39,715 nt of DNA from Lachnoclostridium sp. UBA3262 (lineage in GTDB: Bacteria > Bacillota > Clostridia > Lachnospirales > Lachnospiraceae), in contig DEUM01000010.1 of assembly GCA_002362575.1 (NCBI GenBank), positions 1-39,715 of the forward strand, given 5' to 3'. How positions within the stretch are numbered: the first letter of the stretch is position 1; the number at the start of each line of letters is the position of its first letter. Both the position numbers and the translations under genes were made by a program. Positions 23,748 through 31,562 of this stretch are shown here, piece by piece. The notes under the pieces are model-generated. The model was not told where the DNA came from. It was given only the letters and a program-made list of their open reading frames with translations, and ran no database searches.

Positions 23748-23769
23748 GCGAATTCTCAAGAGAATTCGC
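23748..23769. repeat. Perfect palindrome directly after infA
   Basis: 10-bp arms GCGAATTCTC/GAGAATTCGC with a 2-nt loop (AA on plus). It lies right at the infA stop and upstream of the internal promoter. With no T run it is a processing or stability hairpin rather than a terminator. Confidence 0.6.
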
Positions 23770-23987
23770 TATTTATCTCTCCACACAATTCTTCCTTTTG
23801 TCAAATCGTATGGGGATAACTCCAATGTTACCTTATCACCTGGCAGAATACGGATGAAATTCATGCGGAGTTTTCCGCTGATATGAGCCAACACCTTATG
23901 ACCATTCTCCAATTCTACCTGAAACATTGCGTTTGGCAGCTTTTCAACAACTGTTCCCTCAATTTCAATAACGTCTGCTTTTGACAT
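23769..23987 (-). CDS. infA: Translation initiation factor IF-1
   Basis: Binds the 30S A site during initiation. The 72 residues form one S1/OB-fold domain: EGTVVEKLPNAMFQVELENG, VLAHISGKLRMNFIRILPGD, and the end DLTKGRIVWRDK. It starts 2 bp after the map stop, with GGAGG inside the end of map. The KOW-domain gene found between map and infA in Bacillus is absent. A perfect palindrome lies at its 3' end. Confidence 0.97.
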   Translation of the reverse strand: MSKADVIEIEGTVVEKLPNAMFQVELENGHKVLAHISGKLRMNFIRILPGDKVTLELSPYDLTKGRIVWRDK

Positions 23988-23989
23988 CT

Positions 23990-24745
23990 TTAAACCTCCA
24001 ATGATAAAATCTCCGGTTCGCCATCCGTAACCAGAATTGTATTCTCATAGTGAGCAGATTTTGAACCGTCCCTTGTCACTACCGTCCAGTCATCCTCCAG
24101 AATCCAAACCTCATAACCGCCTGCATTGACCATTGGCTCAATGGCAAGTGTCATGCCCGGACAAAGACGGATGCCCCGCCCAATTGGCTTATAATTCGGA
24201 ATCTGAGGCTCCTCGTGCATCTCTTTTCCAATCCCATGCCCGACTAAATCCCGCACAACCGAAAAACCGTTTGCCTCTACATATTTTTGAATCGTCGCGG
24301 AAATATCATACAAATGATTTCCCGCTCTTGCCATCTTAATTCCCCGGAAAAAACTCTCTTTCGTCACGTCAATCAACTTTTGTGCGTTCTCATCAATCTT
24401 TCCAACTCCATAGGTTCTTGCCGCATCGGACTGATAATCTTTATAAATTACACCGGCGTCCAGACTCACGATATCTCCTTCAAAAAGACGATGCTTTTTA
24501 TTTGGTATGCCGTGCACAACTTCGTCGTTGACCGAAACACATATCGAAGCCGGGTAGCCCTCATAGCCTTTAAAGGAAGGGATACATCCCGCTTTACGAA
24601 TCAGCTCCTCTCCCTTCCGGTCAATCTCCATTGTCGTAATGCCCGGTGCAATGATTTCCTCAAGACGGTTGTGTACCTCTGCTAAAATTTTTCCTGCATC
24701 ACGCATCAGAGCAATCTCTCGCTCTGACTTTACTGTTACTGCCAT
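23990..24745 (-). CDS. map: Type I methionine aminopeptidase
   Basis: Removes the initiator methionine from nascent proteins after deformylation. The 251 residues contain all five metal ligands of the family: the two aspartates in SLDAGVIYKDYQSDAARTY, the histidine in VGHGIGKEMHEEP, and glutamates in LAIEPMV and HYENTILVTD. No N-terminal zinc-finger extension is present. It lies between adk and infA in the usual secY-adk-map-infA order, with GGAGG at the start. Confidence 0.97.
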   Translation of the reverse strand: MAVTVKSEREIALMRDAGKILAEVHNRLEEIIAPGITTMEIDRKGEELIRKAGCIPSFKGYEGYPASICVSVNDEVVHGIPNKKHRLFEGDIVSLDAGVIYKDYQSDAARTYGVGKIDENAQKLIDVTKESFFRGIKMARAGNHLYDISATIQKYVEANGFSVVRDLVGHGIGKEMHEEPQIPNYKPIGRGIRLCPGMTLAIEPMVNAGGYEVWILEDDWTVVTRDGSKSAHYENTILVTDGEPEILSLEV

Positions 24746-24762
24746 AATAAGGCCTCCGTTTC

Positions 24763-25404
24763 TTAACCAAGAATCCCTACAATTGCCTCAAATACAGCGT
24801 CCAAATCTACAGTTCCGTCAACCTCTTTCAGAATCCCCGCCTTCGTATAATAATCAATCAATGGCTGAGTCTGCTCGTGGTATACACTCAAACGCTGCTG
24901 TACCGTTTCCGGCTTATCATCATCACGCAGAATCAGTTCTCCTCCACAGGCATCGCATACGCCCTCTTTCTTGGTCGGATTATATTTAATATGATATGTT
25001 CCACCACAGCTGACACATGCACGTCTGCCCGACATTCTCTGTATAATATTTTCATCCGGCACATCAACATCAATCGCATAATCCAGCTTCTCGCCGATTT
25101 TTTCGAGTGCAGCAGTAAGCGCCTCTGCCTGAGGAATTGTCCTAGGGAATCCGTCCAAAACATATCCCTTTTTCGCATCATCCTGAGCAAGACGATCTAC
25201 TACCAAATCCACTACCAGTTCATCCGGCACAAGAAGTCCCTTATCCATATAAGTCTTTGCCTTCTGACCAAGTTCTGTATTTTCTTTAATATTAGCACGA
25301 AAAATATCACCGGTTGAAATATGCGGAATTCCATATTTTTCAGATATCATTTTCGCCTGTGTACCTTTTCCTGCACCCGGCGCACCTAACATAACAATTT
25401 TCAT
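24763..25404 (-). CDS. adk: Adenylate kinase, zinc-LID type
   Basis: Interconverts ATP plus AMP and two ADP. The 213 residues have the P-loop GAPGAGKGTQ (7-16), AMP-binding ISTGDIFRANI, and DGFPRTIPQAEAL. The LID (about 127-153) has two cysteine pairs (CVSCG and CDACG) that bind structural zinc, as in many Gram-positive enzymes. It lies 93 bp downstream of secY, a gap with no other feature, and 17 bp before map. Confidence 0.97.
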   Translation of the reverse strand: MKIVMLGAPGAGKGTQAKMISEKYGIPHISTGDIFRANIKENTELGQKAKTYMDKGLLVPDELVVDLVVDRLAQDDAKKGYVLDGFPRTIPQAEALTAALEKIGEKLDYAIDVDVPDENIIQRMSGRRACVSCGGTYHIKYNPTKKEGVCDACGGELILRDDDKPETVQQRLSVYHEQTQPLIDYYTKAGILKEVDGTVDLDAVFEAIVGILG

Positions 25405-25497
25405 TTTTCACTACCTCCATTCCGAATTTCCGAAAAACAGTAATCGACCTCCTGCCAAAAAAGAGTTCTCTGGCAGGGGGCCGCTATTTTTTATCCA

Positions 25498-26832
25498 TTA
25501 GTTTCCCAAAAAACCTTTATAGTGACGAACTAACACTAAAGACTCAATTTGCTTCAGTGTCTCAATTACTACACCTACAACGATAATCAGTGATGTTCCA
25601 CTAAAGGAAACATCCGCACCGAACGCACCGGAAAAGAAAATCGGGAAGACGCACACGATAACCATTCCAATTGCTCCGATAAAGATGATGCTGTTCAATA
25701 CTGTAGTAAGATACTCCGTCGTCGGTTTGCCCGGACGAATACCCGGAATAAATCCACCCTGTTTCTTCATATTATTAGAAATCTCAAGAGGATTAAATGT
25801 TACCGACGTATAAAAATATGCAAAGAAAATTACTAACACAATATAAATCAATAATCCCAATGTATACTTAAACTCGCCAAAGCTGCTTATATCACACCAG
25901 TCACTTTGGTTGCAGACCTTCAGGAACTTCTGAATAAGTGTTGCACCCTCTCCGGATTTTGGCGTAATACCGGCAAAACTTGCGATTACAACCGGAAGCG
26001 ACATCATGGAACTTGCAAAGATAACCGGGATAACGCCTGCCGTATTTACTTTCAACGGAATATGTGTGGACTGTCCCCCTGTTACCTTTTTGCCCTGAAT
26101 CTTCTTCGCATACTGTACAGGAATTCTTCTCTCTCCATCCTGCAAAAATACGATGAAAGCAAACATGGCAACAATAATGCCTACAATAATAATAGCAGCT
26201 ACAATTGCATTTGTAATATTTCCTGCACCGGAAATGTAAGTGTTGTACAGATTTGACAAATCACTCGGTATCCGGGCTACAATGTTTATCAACAGGATGA
26301 TGGAAATACCATTACCAACACCTTTTTCAGTAATCTGCTCTCCTAACCACATCATAAAAGCAGCTCCAGCTGTCAAAGCAGCTACTGCAACAATCATGGA
26401 TGTATAGCCGTTATCTTTGAAAAGGTTCTGATTACGGAAACCGATAATCATTGCCGCACCCTCAATAATGGCTAATACAATAGAGAGGTATCTTGTGTAT
26501 TCGTTAATCTTTTTGCGTCCGTCTTCTCCGTCCTTCTGCATTTCCTCAAGACGAGGAATCGCAATCGTGAGAAGCTGTAATATAATGGACGCTGTAATGT
26601 AAGGTGTAATATTCAAGGCAAAAATAGACATCCTTGAAAAGGAACCACCGGTCATTACATCAAGAAATCCCAATGACTGGTTCTTATTAAACAATTCCTG
26701 TATTACACTGCTGTTTACGCCGGGAAGCGGAATATTACATCCGATTCTGACGATAACCATACCAACTAATACATAGAGAAGTTTCATTCGGATTTCTTTT
26801 GTTTTTAATGCGTTCTGAATGGTTGTTAACAT
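25498..26832 (-). CDS. secY: Preprotein translocase subunit SecY
   Basis: Channel-forming subunit of the Sec translocon. The 444 residues hold ten predicted transmembrane helices, with the plug region (NIPLPGVNSSVIQEL), the family signature (FALNITPYITASIILQLL), the cytoplasmic loop RRIPVQYAKK, and GGFIPGIRPGKPT in the last cytoplasmic loop. The start overlaps the rplO stop by one base (TAATG), so translation is coupled. Standard gene order. Confidence 0.97.
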   Translation of the reverse strand: MLTTIQNALKTKEIRMKLLYVLVGMVIVRIGCNIPLPGVNSSVIQELFNKNQSLGFLDVMTGGSFSRMSIFALNITPYITASIILQLLTIAIPRLEEMQKDGEDGRKKINEYTRYLSIVLAIIEGAAMIIGFRNQNLFKDNGYTSMIVAVAALTAGAAFMMWLGEQITEKGVGNGISIILLINIVARIPSDLSNLYNTYISGAGNITNAIVAAIIIVGIIVAMFAFIVFLQDGERRIPVQYAKKIQGKKVTGGQSTHIPLKVNTAGVIPVIFASSMMSLPVVIASFAGITPKSGEGATLIQKFLKVCNQSDWCDISSFGEFKYTLGLLIYIVLVIFFAYFYTSVTFNPLEISNNMKKQGGFIPGIRPGKPTTEYLTTVLNSIIFIGAIGMVIVCVFPIFFSGAFGADVSFSGTSLIIVVGVVIETLKQIESLVLVRHYKGFLGN

Positions 26833-27272
26833 TAGATCACCTCTGCTTTTCCACCTGCAGCCTGAATTTTTTCTGCAGCACTTGCGCTGTAAGCATTAAC
26901 CTTTACGTTAAGCTTTTTGGTTAATTCTCCATTTCCAAGAATCTTTACTCCGTCTTTTGGATTGCTGACAATTCCCTTTTCCATGAGAGCTGCTACAGTA
27001 ACTTCAGCCCCGTCCTCAAACACATTCAGACGGTCAACACCGATTCCAACAATCGTCTTACTGTTAATATTGGTAAAACCTCTTTTTGGCAATCTTCTAT
27101 ATAATGGCAACTGACCGCCTTCAAAACCAGGTCTTGGCGCTCCGGAACGGGCTTTCTGGCCTTTGTGTCCTTTGCCGGCAGTTTTACCATTTCCTGAACC
27201 GTGTCCGCGGCCTCTCCTAAACTCATTGCTTTGTTTAGCGCCGTCAGCCGGTTTCAACTCTGATAAATTCAT
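26832..27272 (-). CDS. rplO: 50S ribosomal protein L15
   Basis: Late-assembly 50S protein. The 146 residues start with MNLSELKPADGAK and carry the Gly/Arg-rich stretch RRGRGHGSGNGKTAGKGHKG and the PGFEGGQLPLYRRLPKRGF segment. I start at ATG 27272 with AAGGAGG at 9 nt; the GTG 3 codons upstream directly follows that site. It lies between rpmD and secY, sharing a base with the latter. Confidence 0.96.
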   Translation of the reverse strand: MNLSELKPADGAKQSNEFRRGRGHGSGNGKTAGKGHKGQKARSGAPRPGFEGGQLPLYRRLPKRGFTNINSKTIVGIGVDRLNVFEDGAEVTVAALMEKGIVSNPKDGVKILGNGELTKKLNVKVNAYSASAAEKIQAAGGKAEVI

Positions 27273-27289
27273 TCTCTGCACCTCCTTGA

Positions 27290-27472
27290 TTAGATTTCCT
27301 CAACCTTTACTAAATGTCTGACCTGCTGAATCATCCCTCTCGTAGCAGCGTTGTCAGGCATTTCAACTGTCTTATTCAACTTTCTAAGGCCAAGAGCTTC
27401 TACTGTTTTTCTATGCTTTGGAATTGCTCCAATTGTAGATTTCACTAATGTGATTTTTAATTTATCTGCCAT
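27290..27472 (-). CDS. rpmD: 50S ribosomal protein L30
   Basis: Small 50S protein of 60 residues with the family core KITLVKSTIGAIPKHRKTVE, GLRKLNKTV and the ending MIQQVRHLVKVEE. It lies 13 bp after rpsE and 17 bp before rplO, in the standard spc order, with a GGAGG site. Confidence 0.96.
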   Translation of the reverse strand: MADKLKITLVKSTIGAIPKHRKTVEALGLRKLNKTVEMPDNAATRGMIQQVRHLVKVEEI

Positions 27473-27485
27473 TTCTTTGCACCTC

Positions 27486-27995
27486 CTAGCCTAACACTTC
27501 GTCTACTGAAATGCCACGAAGCTTTGCTACTTCCTCCGGAGTCTTCAGTTCCTTCAAGCCTTCCATTGTAGCGAGTACAACATTCTGCTTGTTACGGGAG
27601 CCTAACGACTTCGTACGGATATTTTTGAATCCAGCCAGCTCTAACACCGCACGGGCAGGGCCACCTGCGATAATACCAGTACCTTCTGGGGACTTCTTCA
27701 TCAATACGGATGCACTTCCGAATTTACCAATAAAATCATGCGGAATACTCTTGTTTTCATCAAGAGGCACCTCAATGAGTTTTTTCATTGCGTCCTCTTT
27801 TCCTTTACGGATTGCTTCCGGAATTTCCATTGCCTTACCTAAACCTGCACCAACATGTCCGTTGCCGTCACCAACAACAACTAAAGCGGTAAATCTGAAA
27901 TTACGACCACCTTTAACAACCTTGGTAACACGTTTAATTGATACTACTTTATCTTCTAATTCAAATTGACTAGCATCAATAATTTCACGTTTCAT
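27486..27995 (-). CDS. rpsE: 30S ribosomal protein S5
   Basis: 30S body protein important for decoding fidelity and mRNA unwinding at the entry tunnel. The 169 residues contain the double-stranded RNA-binding domain (LEDKVVSIKRVTKVVKGGRN, RFTALVVVGDGNGHVGAGLG) and the C-terminal domain (GGPARAVLELAGFKNI). It lies between rplR and rpmD. ATG start with GGAGG. Confidence 0.97.
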   Translation of the reverse strand: MKREIIDASQFELEDKVVSIKRVTKVVKGGRNFRFTALVVVGDGNGHVGAGLGKAMEIPEAIRKGKEDAMKKLIEVPLDENKSIPHDFIGKFGSASVLMKKSPEGTGIIAGGPARAVLELAGFKNIRTKSLGSRNKQNVVLATMEGLKELKTPEEVAKLRGISVDEVLG

Positions 27996-28011
27996 GAGTT
28001 TTCCTCCTTGC

Positions 28012-28380
28012 TTAGAATTCCAGACCAGCTTCGCGAGCTGCGTCTGCTAATGCTTTTACTTTACCCTGATAAATATAACCGCCACGGTCAAATACAACAG
28101 CCTTAATACCATTGTCTAACGCCTTTTTAGCGATTACCTCGCCCAACTTTGTAGCAGCCTCTACGTTGTTCGTCTTTTCCAAGCCTTCTTTCACATCGCT
28201 CTGGAGAGTAGATGCAGAAACGATTGTGTTACCAGCGACATCGTCGATAACCTGTGCATACATATGGTTGTTGCTACGGAACACAGCCAAACGTGGTTTC
28301 TCAGGAGTACCAGACAAACGGCTACGTATTCTTCTATGTTTATTTGCGCGAACTTCGCTTCTATTTGTTTTACTAACCAT
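28012..28380 (-). CDS. rplR: 50S ribosomal protein L18
   Basis: Binds 5S rRNA and helps load it on the 50S. The 122 residues have the basic N-terminal arm (RRIRSRLSGTPEKPRLAVFR), SNNHMYAQVIDD, and the end VVFDRGGYIYQGKVKALADA. It lies 14 bp after rplF and 16 bp before rpsE, with AAAGGAG upstream. Confidence 0.97.
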   Translation of the reverse strand: MVSKTNRSEVRANKHRRIRSRLSGTPEKPRLAVFRSNNHMYAQVIDDVAGNTIVSASTLQSDVKEGLEKTNNVEAATKLGEVIAKKALDNGIKAVVFDRGGYIYQGKVKALADAAREAGLEF

Positions 28381-28394
28381 TTTTTTACTCCTTT

Positions 28395-28937
28395 CTACTT
28401 CTTACCAGTCTTACCGACTTTACGTCTGATTACTTCATCAATATATTTGATACCTTTGCCCTTATATGGCTCCGGTGCTCTCTTTTCTCTGATTTCAGCA
28501 GCATACTGGCCAACTTTTTCTTTGTCAATTCCCTTTACGATAATAAGGTTCTGTCCATCGACAGTAACTTCAATACCTTCTGGATCTTCCATCTCTACCG
28601 GATGAGAATAACCGAGAGATAAAACTAATTTCTTTCCCTGCTTTGCGGCTCTATAACCAACACCGTTTACTTCCAGTCTTTTCTCATAACCTTCCGTAAC
28701 ACCGATAATCATATTCTGAATCAATGTTCTTGTTAAGCCGTGAAGGGATTTCATTTTCTTCAAATCGTTCGGGCGGCTTACTTTTACTTCCTCGCCCTCT
28801 TTTGTAATGGTCATCTCTGCAGGCAGCACTCTCACAAGTGTACCCTTAGGACCTTTTACCGTCACCTGATTATTTTCTGCAATATCCACCGTTACTCCTG
28901 ATGGTATCGCGATAGGCATTCTTCCAATTCGTGACAT
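28395..28937 (-). CDS. rplF: 50S ribosomal protein L6
   Basis: 50S protein near the GTPase-associated region. The 180 residues start MSRIGRMPIAIPSGVTV and contain GVTEGYEKRLEVNGVGYRA and the family signature PEPYKGKGIKYIDEVIRRK. I start at ATG 28937 with GGAGG; the frame stays open to 29114, but the extra sequence is encoded by the hairpin-rich gap and is not ribosomal-protein-like. It lies between rpsH and rplR. Confidence 0.96.
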   Translation of the reverse strand: MSRIGRMPIAIPSGVTVDIAENNQVTVKGPKGTLVRVLPAEMTITKEGEEVKVSRPNDLKKMKSLHGLTRTLIQNMIIGVTEGYEKRLEVNGVGYRAAKQGKKLVLSLGYSHPVEMEDPEGIEVTVDGQNLIIVKGIDKEKVGQYAAEIREKRAPEPYKGKGIKYIDEVIRRKVGKTGKK

Positions 28938-28975
28938 GCCGGTACCTCCTAATTCTGTTTTGGGGTTAATGTTAA

Positions 28976-29151
28976 TTGTTGCTATATAATTATCATCCGA
29001 TTGCTTACGCAATCGTCTGCACGCGGACACTCGCCAAATGTGCTTACGCACATCTTCACATCCAAAAATGTTTTTTATCAAGCAAGCTTGAACAAAACAT
29101 TTATGTCTGTTCAACGCGCTATGCGCGTCTGGCTCGTTGTTTTCGCGTTCT
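28976..29151 (-). repeat. Hairpin-rich gap between rpsH and rplF
   Basis: No gene. Perfect hairpins at 28998-29015 (7-bp arms, loop TTAC), 29038-29053 (6-bp arms, same loop TTAC), 29066-29102 (9-bp outer arms AAATGTTTT/AAAACATTT plus an inner 5-bp stem CAAGC/GCTTG), and 29114-29128 (6-bp arms ACGCGC/GCGCGT, loop TAT). No T runs follow. The elements resemble those between rpmJ and rpsM in size and spacing, though not in sequence. Confidence 0.7.
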
Positions 29152-29553
29152 TTACCATACGAATGCTAATACTTCTCCACCAACATTCTGCTTGCGTGCT
29201 TCCTTATCCGTCAGTACGCCCTTATTGGTAGAAATGATAGCGATACCAAGTCCACCGAGAACCTTTGGCAGTTCCTCCGTGTTTGCATATACACGAAGTC
29301 CCGGCTTAGAAATTCTCTTGAGACCTGAAATGATTTTCTCATTTTTGTCTTTTCCATATTTCATTGTAATGTGGATTGACTTAAAACCGTCTACTTCCAC
29401 TACTTCAAAATTTTTGATATAACCTTCCTTTAAAAGAATCTCAGCAATCGAAATCTTCATTTTAGAAGCAGGAATATCAACTGTATCATGTTTTGCAGTA
29501 TTTGCATTACGGATTCTTGTAAGCATATCTGCAATAGGATCGCTCATTGTCAT
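29152..29553 (-). CDS. rpsH: 30S ribosomal protein S8
   Basis: Primary 16S-binding protein; in many bacteria it also represses the spc operon by binding its mRNA. The 133 residues begin MTMSDPIADMLTRIRNAN and end with STNKGVLTDKEARKQNVGGE, both typical. The start has GGAGG at 8 nt. It is followed by an unusual 214-bp gap to the rplF start that is rich in hairpins; it starts 17 bp after rpsZ. Confidence 0.97.
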   Translation of the reverse strand: MTMSDPIADMLTRIRNANTAKHDTVDIPASKMKISIAEILLKEGYIKNFEVVEVDGFKSIHITMKYGKDKNEKIISGLKRISKPGLRVYANTEELPKVLGGLGIAIISTNKGVLTDKEARKQNVGGEVLAFVW

Positions 29554-29570
29554 TTAGTTTTCCTCCTTTT

Positions 29571-29756
29571 TTACCAGCTTGCTTTGCGGACACCCGGAAT
29601 CTGACCTTTATAAGCCAACTCACGGAAACAGATTCTGCAAATTCCGTATTTTCTCAGATATCCATGCGGACGACCACAAATCTTACAGCGGCTGTACTCT
29701 CTTGTAGAGAACTTTGCCTTACGCTGCTGCTTAATCTTCAAAGACTTTTTAGCCAT
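29571..29756 (-). CDS. rpsZ: 30S ribosomal protein S14, zinc type
   Basis: 30S head protein of 61 residues. The short zinc-binding type is clear from the paired cysteines in CKICGRPHGYLRKYGICRIC and from the length (the zinc-free form is about 89-101 residues). It starts MAKKSLKIKQQRKAKF and ends VRKASW as expected. Located between rplE and rpsH. Confidence 0.97.
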   Translation of the reverse strand: MAKKSLKIKQQRKAKFSTREYSRCKICGRPHGYLRKYGICRICFRELAYKGQIPGVRKASW

Positions 29757-29771
29757 GAAATTACCTCCTAA

Positions 29772-30311
29772 CTATTTCTTAAACGGCATACCAAACTGTG
29801 CCAAGAGTTCACGTGCTTCTTCATCTGTATGAGCAGTTGTAACAAAAATAACGTCCATACCTCTTACTTTGTCAACCTTGTCATACTCGATTTCAGGGAA
29901 AATCAACTGCTCTTTAATTCCGAGCGCATAATTCCCACGACCATCAAAAGCATTCGGATTTACACCACGGAAATCACGTACCCGCGGAAGTGCAAGGTTA
30001 ATCAGACGGTCTGCAAACTCATACATCTTCTCGCCGCGGAGTGTAACCTTACATCCGATTGGCTGTCCCTCACGAAGCTTGAAGTTCGCTACGGACTTCT
30101 TTGCTCTTGTAACAACAGCTTTCTGCCCTGAAATAGTTTCAAGGTCACTGATTGCTGTATCTAAAACTTTTGAATTATCTTTCGCTTCACCAACGCCCAT
30201 ATTGATTACAATCTTCTCGAGCTTTGGTACCTGCATAACATTTTTATACTCAAACTTTTTCATCATTTTATCAACGATTTCGTTCAAATATGTTTCTTTT
30301 AATCTAGCCAC
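29772..30311 (-). CDS. rplE: 50S ribosomal protein L5
   Basis: Binds 5S rRNA and contacts P-site tRNA and S13. The 179 residues contain KIVINMGVGEAKDN, the SGQKAVVTRAKKSVANFKLR region, RVRDFRGVNPNAFDGRGNY and the end EARELLAQFGMPFKK. The start codon is GTG, with GGAGG upstream. Located between rplX and rpsZ. Confidence 0.97.
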   Translation of the reverse strand: MARLKETYLNEIVDKMMKKFEYKNVMQVPKLEKIVINMGVGEAKDNSKVLDTAISDLETISGQKAVVTRAKKSVANFKLREGQPIGCKVTLRGEKMYEFADRLINLALPRVRDFRGVNPNAFDGRGNYALGIKEQLIFPEIEYDKVDKVRGMDVIFVTTAHTDEEARELLAQFGMPFKK

Positions 30312-30333
30312 TTAAACAGTACCTCCTCTCTTT

Positions 30334-30642
30334 TTAATCAATAACCGCGCCTGTTTTTTTGGCATAACGAACTTTATCTTTACCGTCTTCTGTCTTGAAG
30401 CCGATTCTTGTTACCTCGCCATTAACAACGTACATTACGTTTGAAACATCAAAAAATGCTTCTTCTTCCATGATGCCGCCCTTTGGATTGGACTGGTTCG
30501 GCTTGATGTGCATTTTCACTTTATTTACGCCCTCAACCTTAACCTTTCCTTTCTTTACCTCAAGGACTTTTCCTTCTTTTCCTTTATCTACACCGGCAAT
30601 AACGCGAACGGTATCACCTTTTTTAATCTTTGATGTTGCCAC
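30334..30642 (-). CDS. rplX: 50S ribosomal protein L24
   Basis: Assembly-initiating 50S protein. The 102 residues carry the KOW motif (KIKKGDTVRVIAGVDKGKEG) and NKVKMHIKPNQSNPKGGI. Start codon GTG, with GGAGG upstream. Located between rplN and rplE in standard order. Confidence 0.97.
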   Translation of the reverse strand: MATSKIKKGDTVRVIAGVDKGKEGKVLEVKKGKVKVEGVNKVKMHIKPNQSNPKGGIMEEEAFFDVSNVMYVVNGEVTRIGFKTEDGKDKVRYAKKTGAVID

Positions 30643-30657
30643 TTTAGGGACACCTCC

Positions 30658-31026
30658 TTATAATACTTCTGGTGCTAGGGAAACAATCTTCATAAATTGT
30701 TTATCCCTTAGCTCTCTAGCTACCGGTCCGAAAATACGAGTTCCTCTTGGAGTCTTATCATCTTTGATAATAACTGCTGCGTTTTCATCAAAGCGAATAT
30801 AAGAACCGTCAGGACGACGAATTTCTTTTACAGTTCTCACTACAACTGCTCTTACAACATCACCTTTTTTTACAACTCCGCCCGGTGTTGCATCTTTAAC
30901 CGTAGCAACAATGATATCACCAACGGCCGCATATCTTCTAACAGAACCGCCAAGAACACGGATGCACAGTAATTCCTTTGCTCCTGTGTTGTCAGCAACT
31001 TTTAATCTGCTTTCCTGCTGTATCAT
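30658..31026 (-). CDS. rplN: 50S ribosomal protein L14
   Basis: 50S protein at the subunit interface and the binding site of the silencing factor RsfS. The 122 residues begin MIQQESRLKVADNTGAKELL and contain KKGDVVRAVVVRT, DENAAVIIKDDKTPRGTRIF and GPVARELR. ATG start. It lies 48 bp after rpsQ. Confidence 0.97.
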   Translation of the reverse strand: MIQQESRLKVADNTGAKELLCIRVLGGSVRRYAAVGDIIVATVKDATPGGVVKKGDVVRAVVVRTVKEIRRPDGSYIRFDENAAVIIKDDKTPRGTRIFGPVARELRDKQFMKIVSLAPEVL

Positions 31027-31074
31027 AATATACTCCTTTCTTGACTACAGAATTATTTAGCTGGGGCGAATGAA

Positions 31075-31329
31075 TTATTTCGCTCTTTCTATAATCTCAA
31101 CAAGTCTCCATCTCTTATCCTTGGATAATGGTCTTGTCTCCATTACTCTTACTCTGTCGCCAATATTGCACTCATTATTCTCATCATGAGCCTTCAATTT
31201 ATAAGTTCTTTTTACGATTTTTCCGTAAAGCGGATGTTTTACGTTGTCAACAACAGCTACTACGATTGTTTTATCCATTTTATTACTTAAAACTTTACCT
31301 GTACGGGTTTTTCTAAGATTTCTCTCCAC
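31075..31329 (-). CDS. rpsQ: 30S ribosomal protein S17
   Basis: Primary 16S-binding protein with an OB fold. The 84 residues contain LRKTRTGKVLSNKMDKTIVV, VKHPLYGKIVKRTYKLKAHD and the family signature GDRVRVMETRPLSKDKRW. The start is GTG, with GAGGA upstream. Located between rpmC and rplN. Confidence 0.97.
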   Translation of the reverse strand: MERNLRKTRTGKVLSNKMDKTIVVAVVDNVKHPLYGKIVKRTYKLKAHDENNECNIGDRVRVMETRPLSKDKRWRLVEIIERAK

Positions 31330-31352
31330 AACAAAATCCTCCTTTCCTCAGC

Positions 31353-31562
31353 TTAATTTGCCGCTTTCTGTTCCTGAGACATCGCTGTCTGAATACGTGC
31401 GATGTTTCTTCTTACTTCTTTGATTCTGCTTGTATTGTCAAGTTGGTTTGTTGCGTTTTGGAATCTCAAATTAAAAAGTTCCTTTTTAGCAGCTACTAAT
31501 TCATCATTTAATTCAGCAAGTGACATATCTGCTAATCCGTTCATAAATTCCTTAGTTTTCAC
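31353..31562 (-). CDS. rpmC: 50S ribosomal protein L29
   Basis: Small helical 50S protein at the exit tunnel, near trigger-factor docking. The 69 residues read MKTKEFMNGLADMSLAELND and onward, with LFNLRFQNATNQLDN typical. I start at GTG 31562 (AAGGAGG at 8 nt) instead of the GTG 3 codons upstream, which is too close to that site. The start overlaps the end of rplP by 11 bp, so translation is coupled. Confidence 0.95.
   Translation of the reverse strand: MKTKEFMNGLADMSLAELNDELVAAKKELFNLRFQNATNQLDNTSRIKEVRRNIARIQTAMSQEQKAAN

Noticed and set aside
28976..29012. Internal promoter before rplF (TTGCGT ... TTATAT)
   Set aside because: The -10 is poor and the -35 lies inside a perfect hairpin; it could be chance in an AT-rich gap.
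28938..29114. N-terminal extension of L6
   Set aside because: The upstream frame is open by chance through the hairpin-rich gap; the ribosome-binding site and the family start are at 28937.
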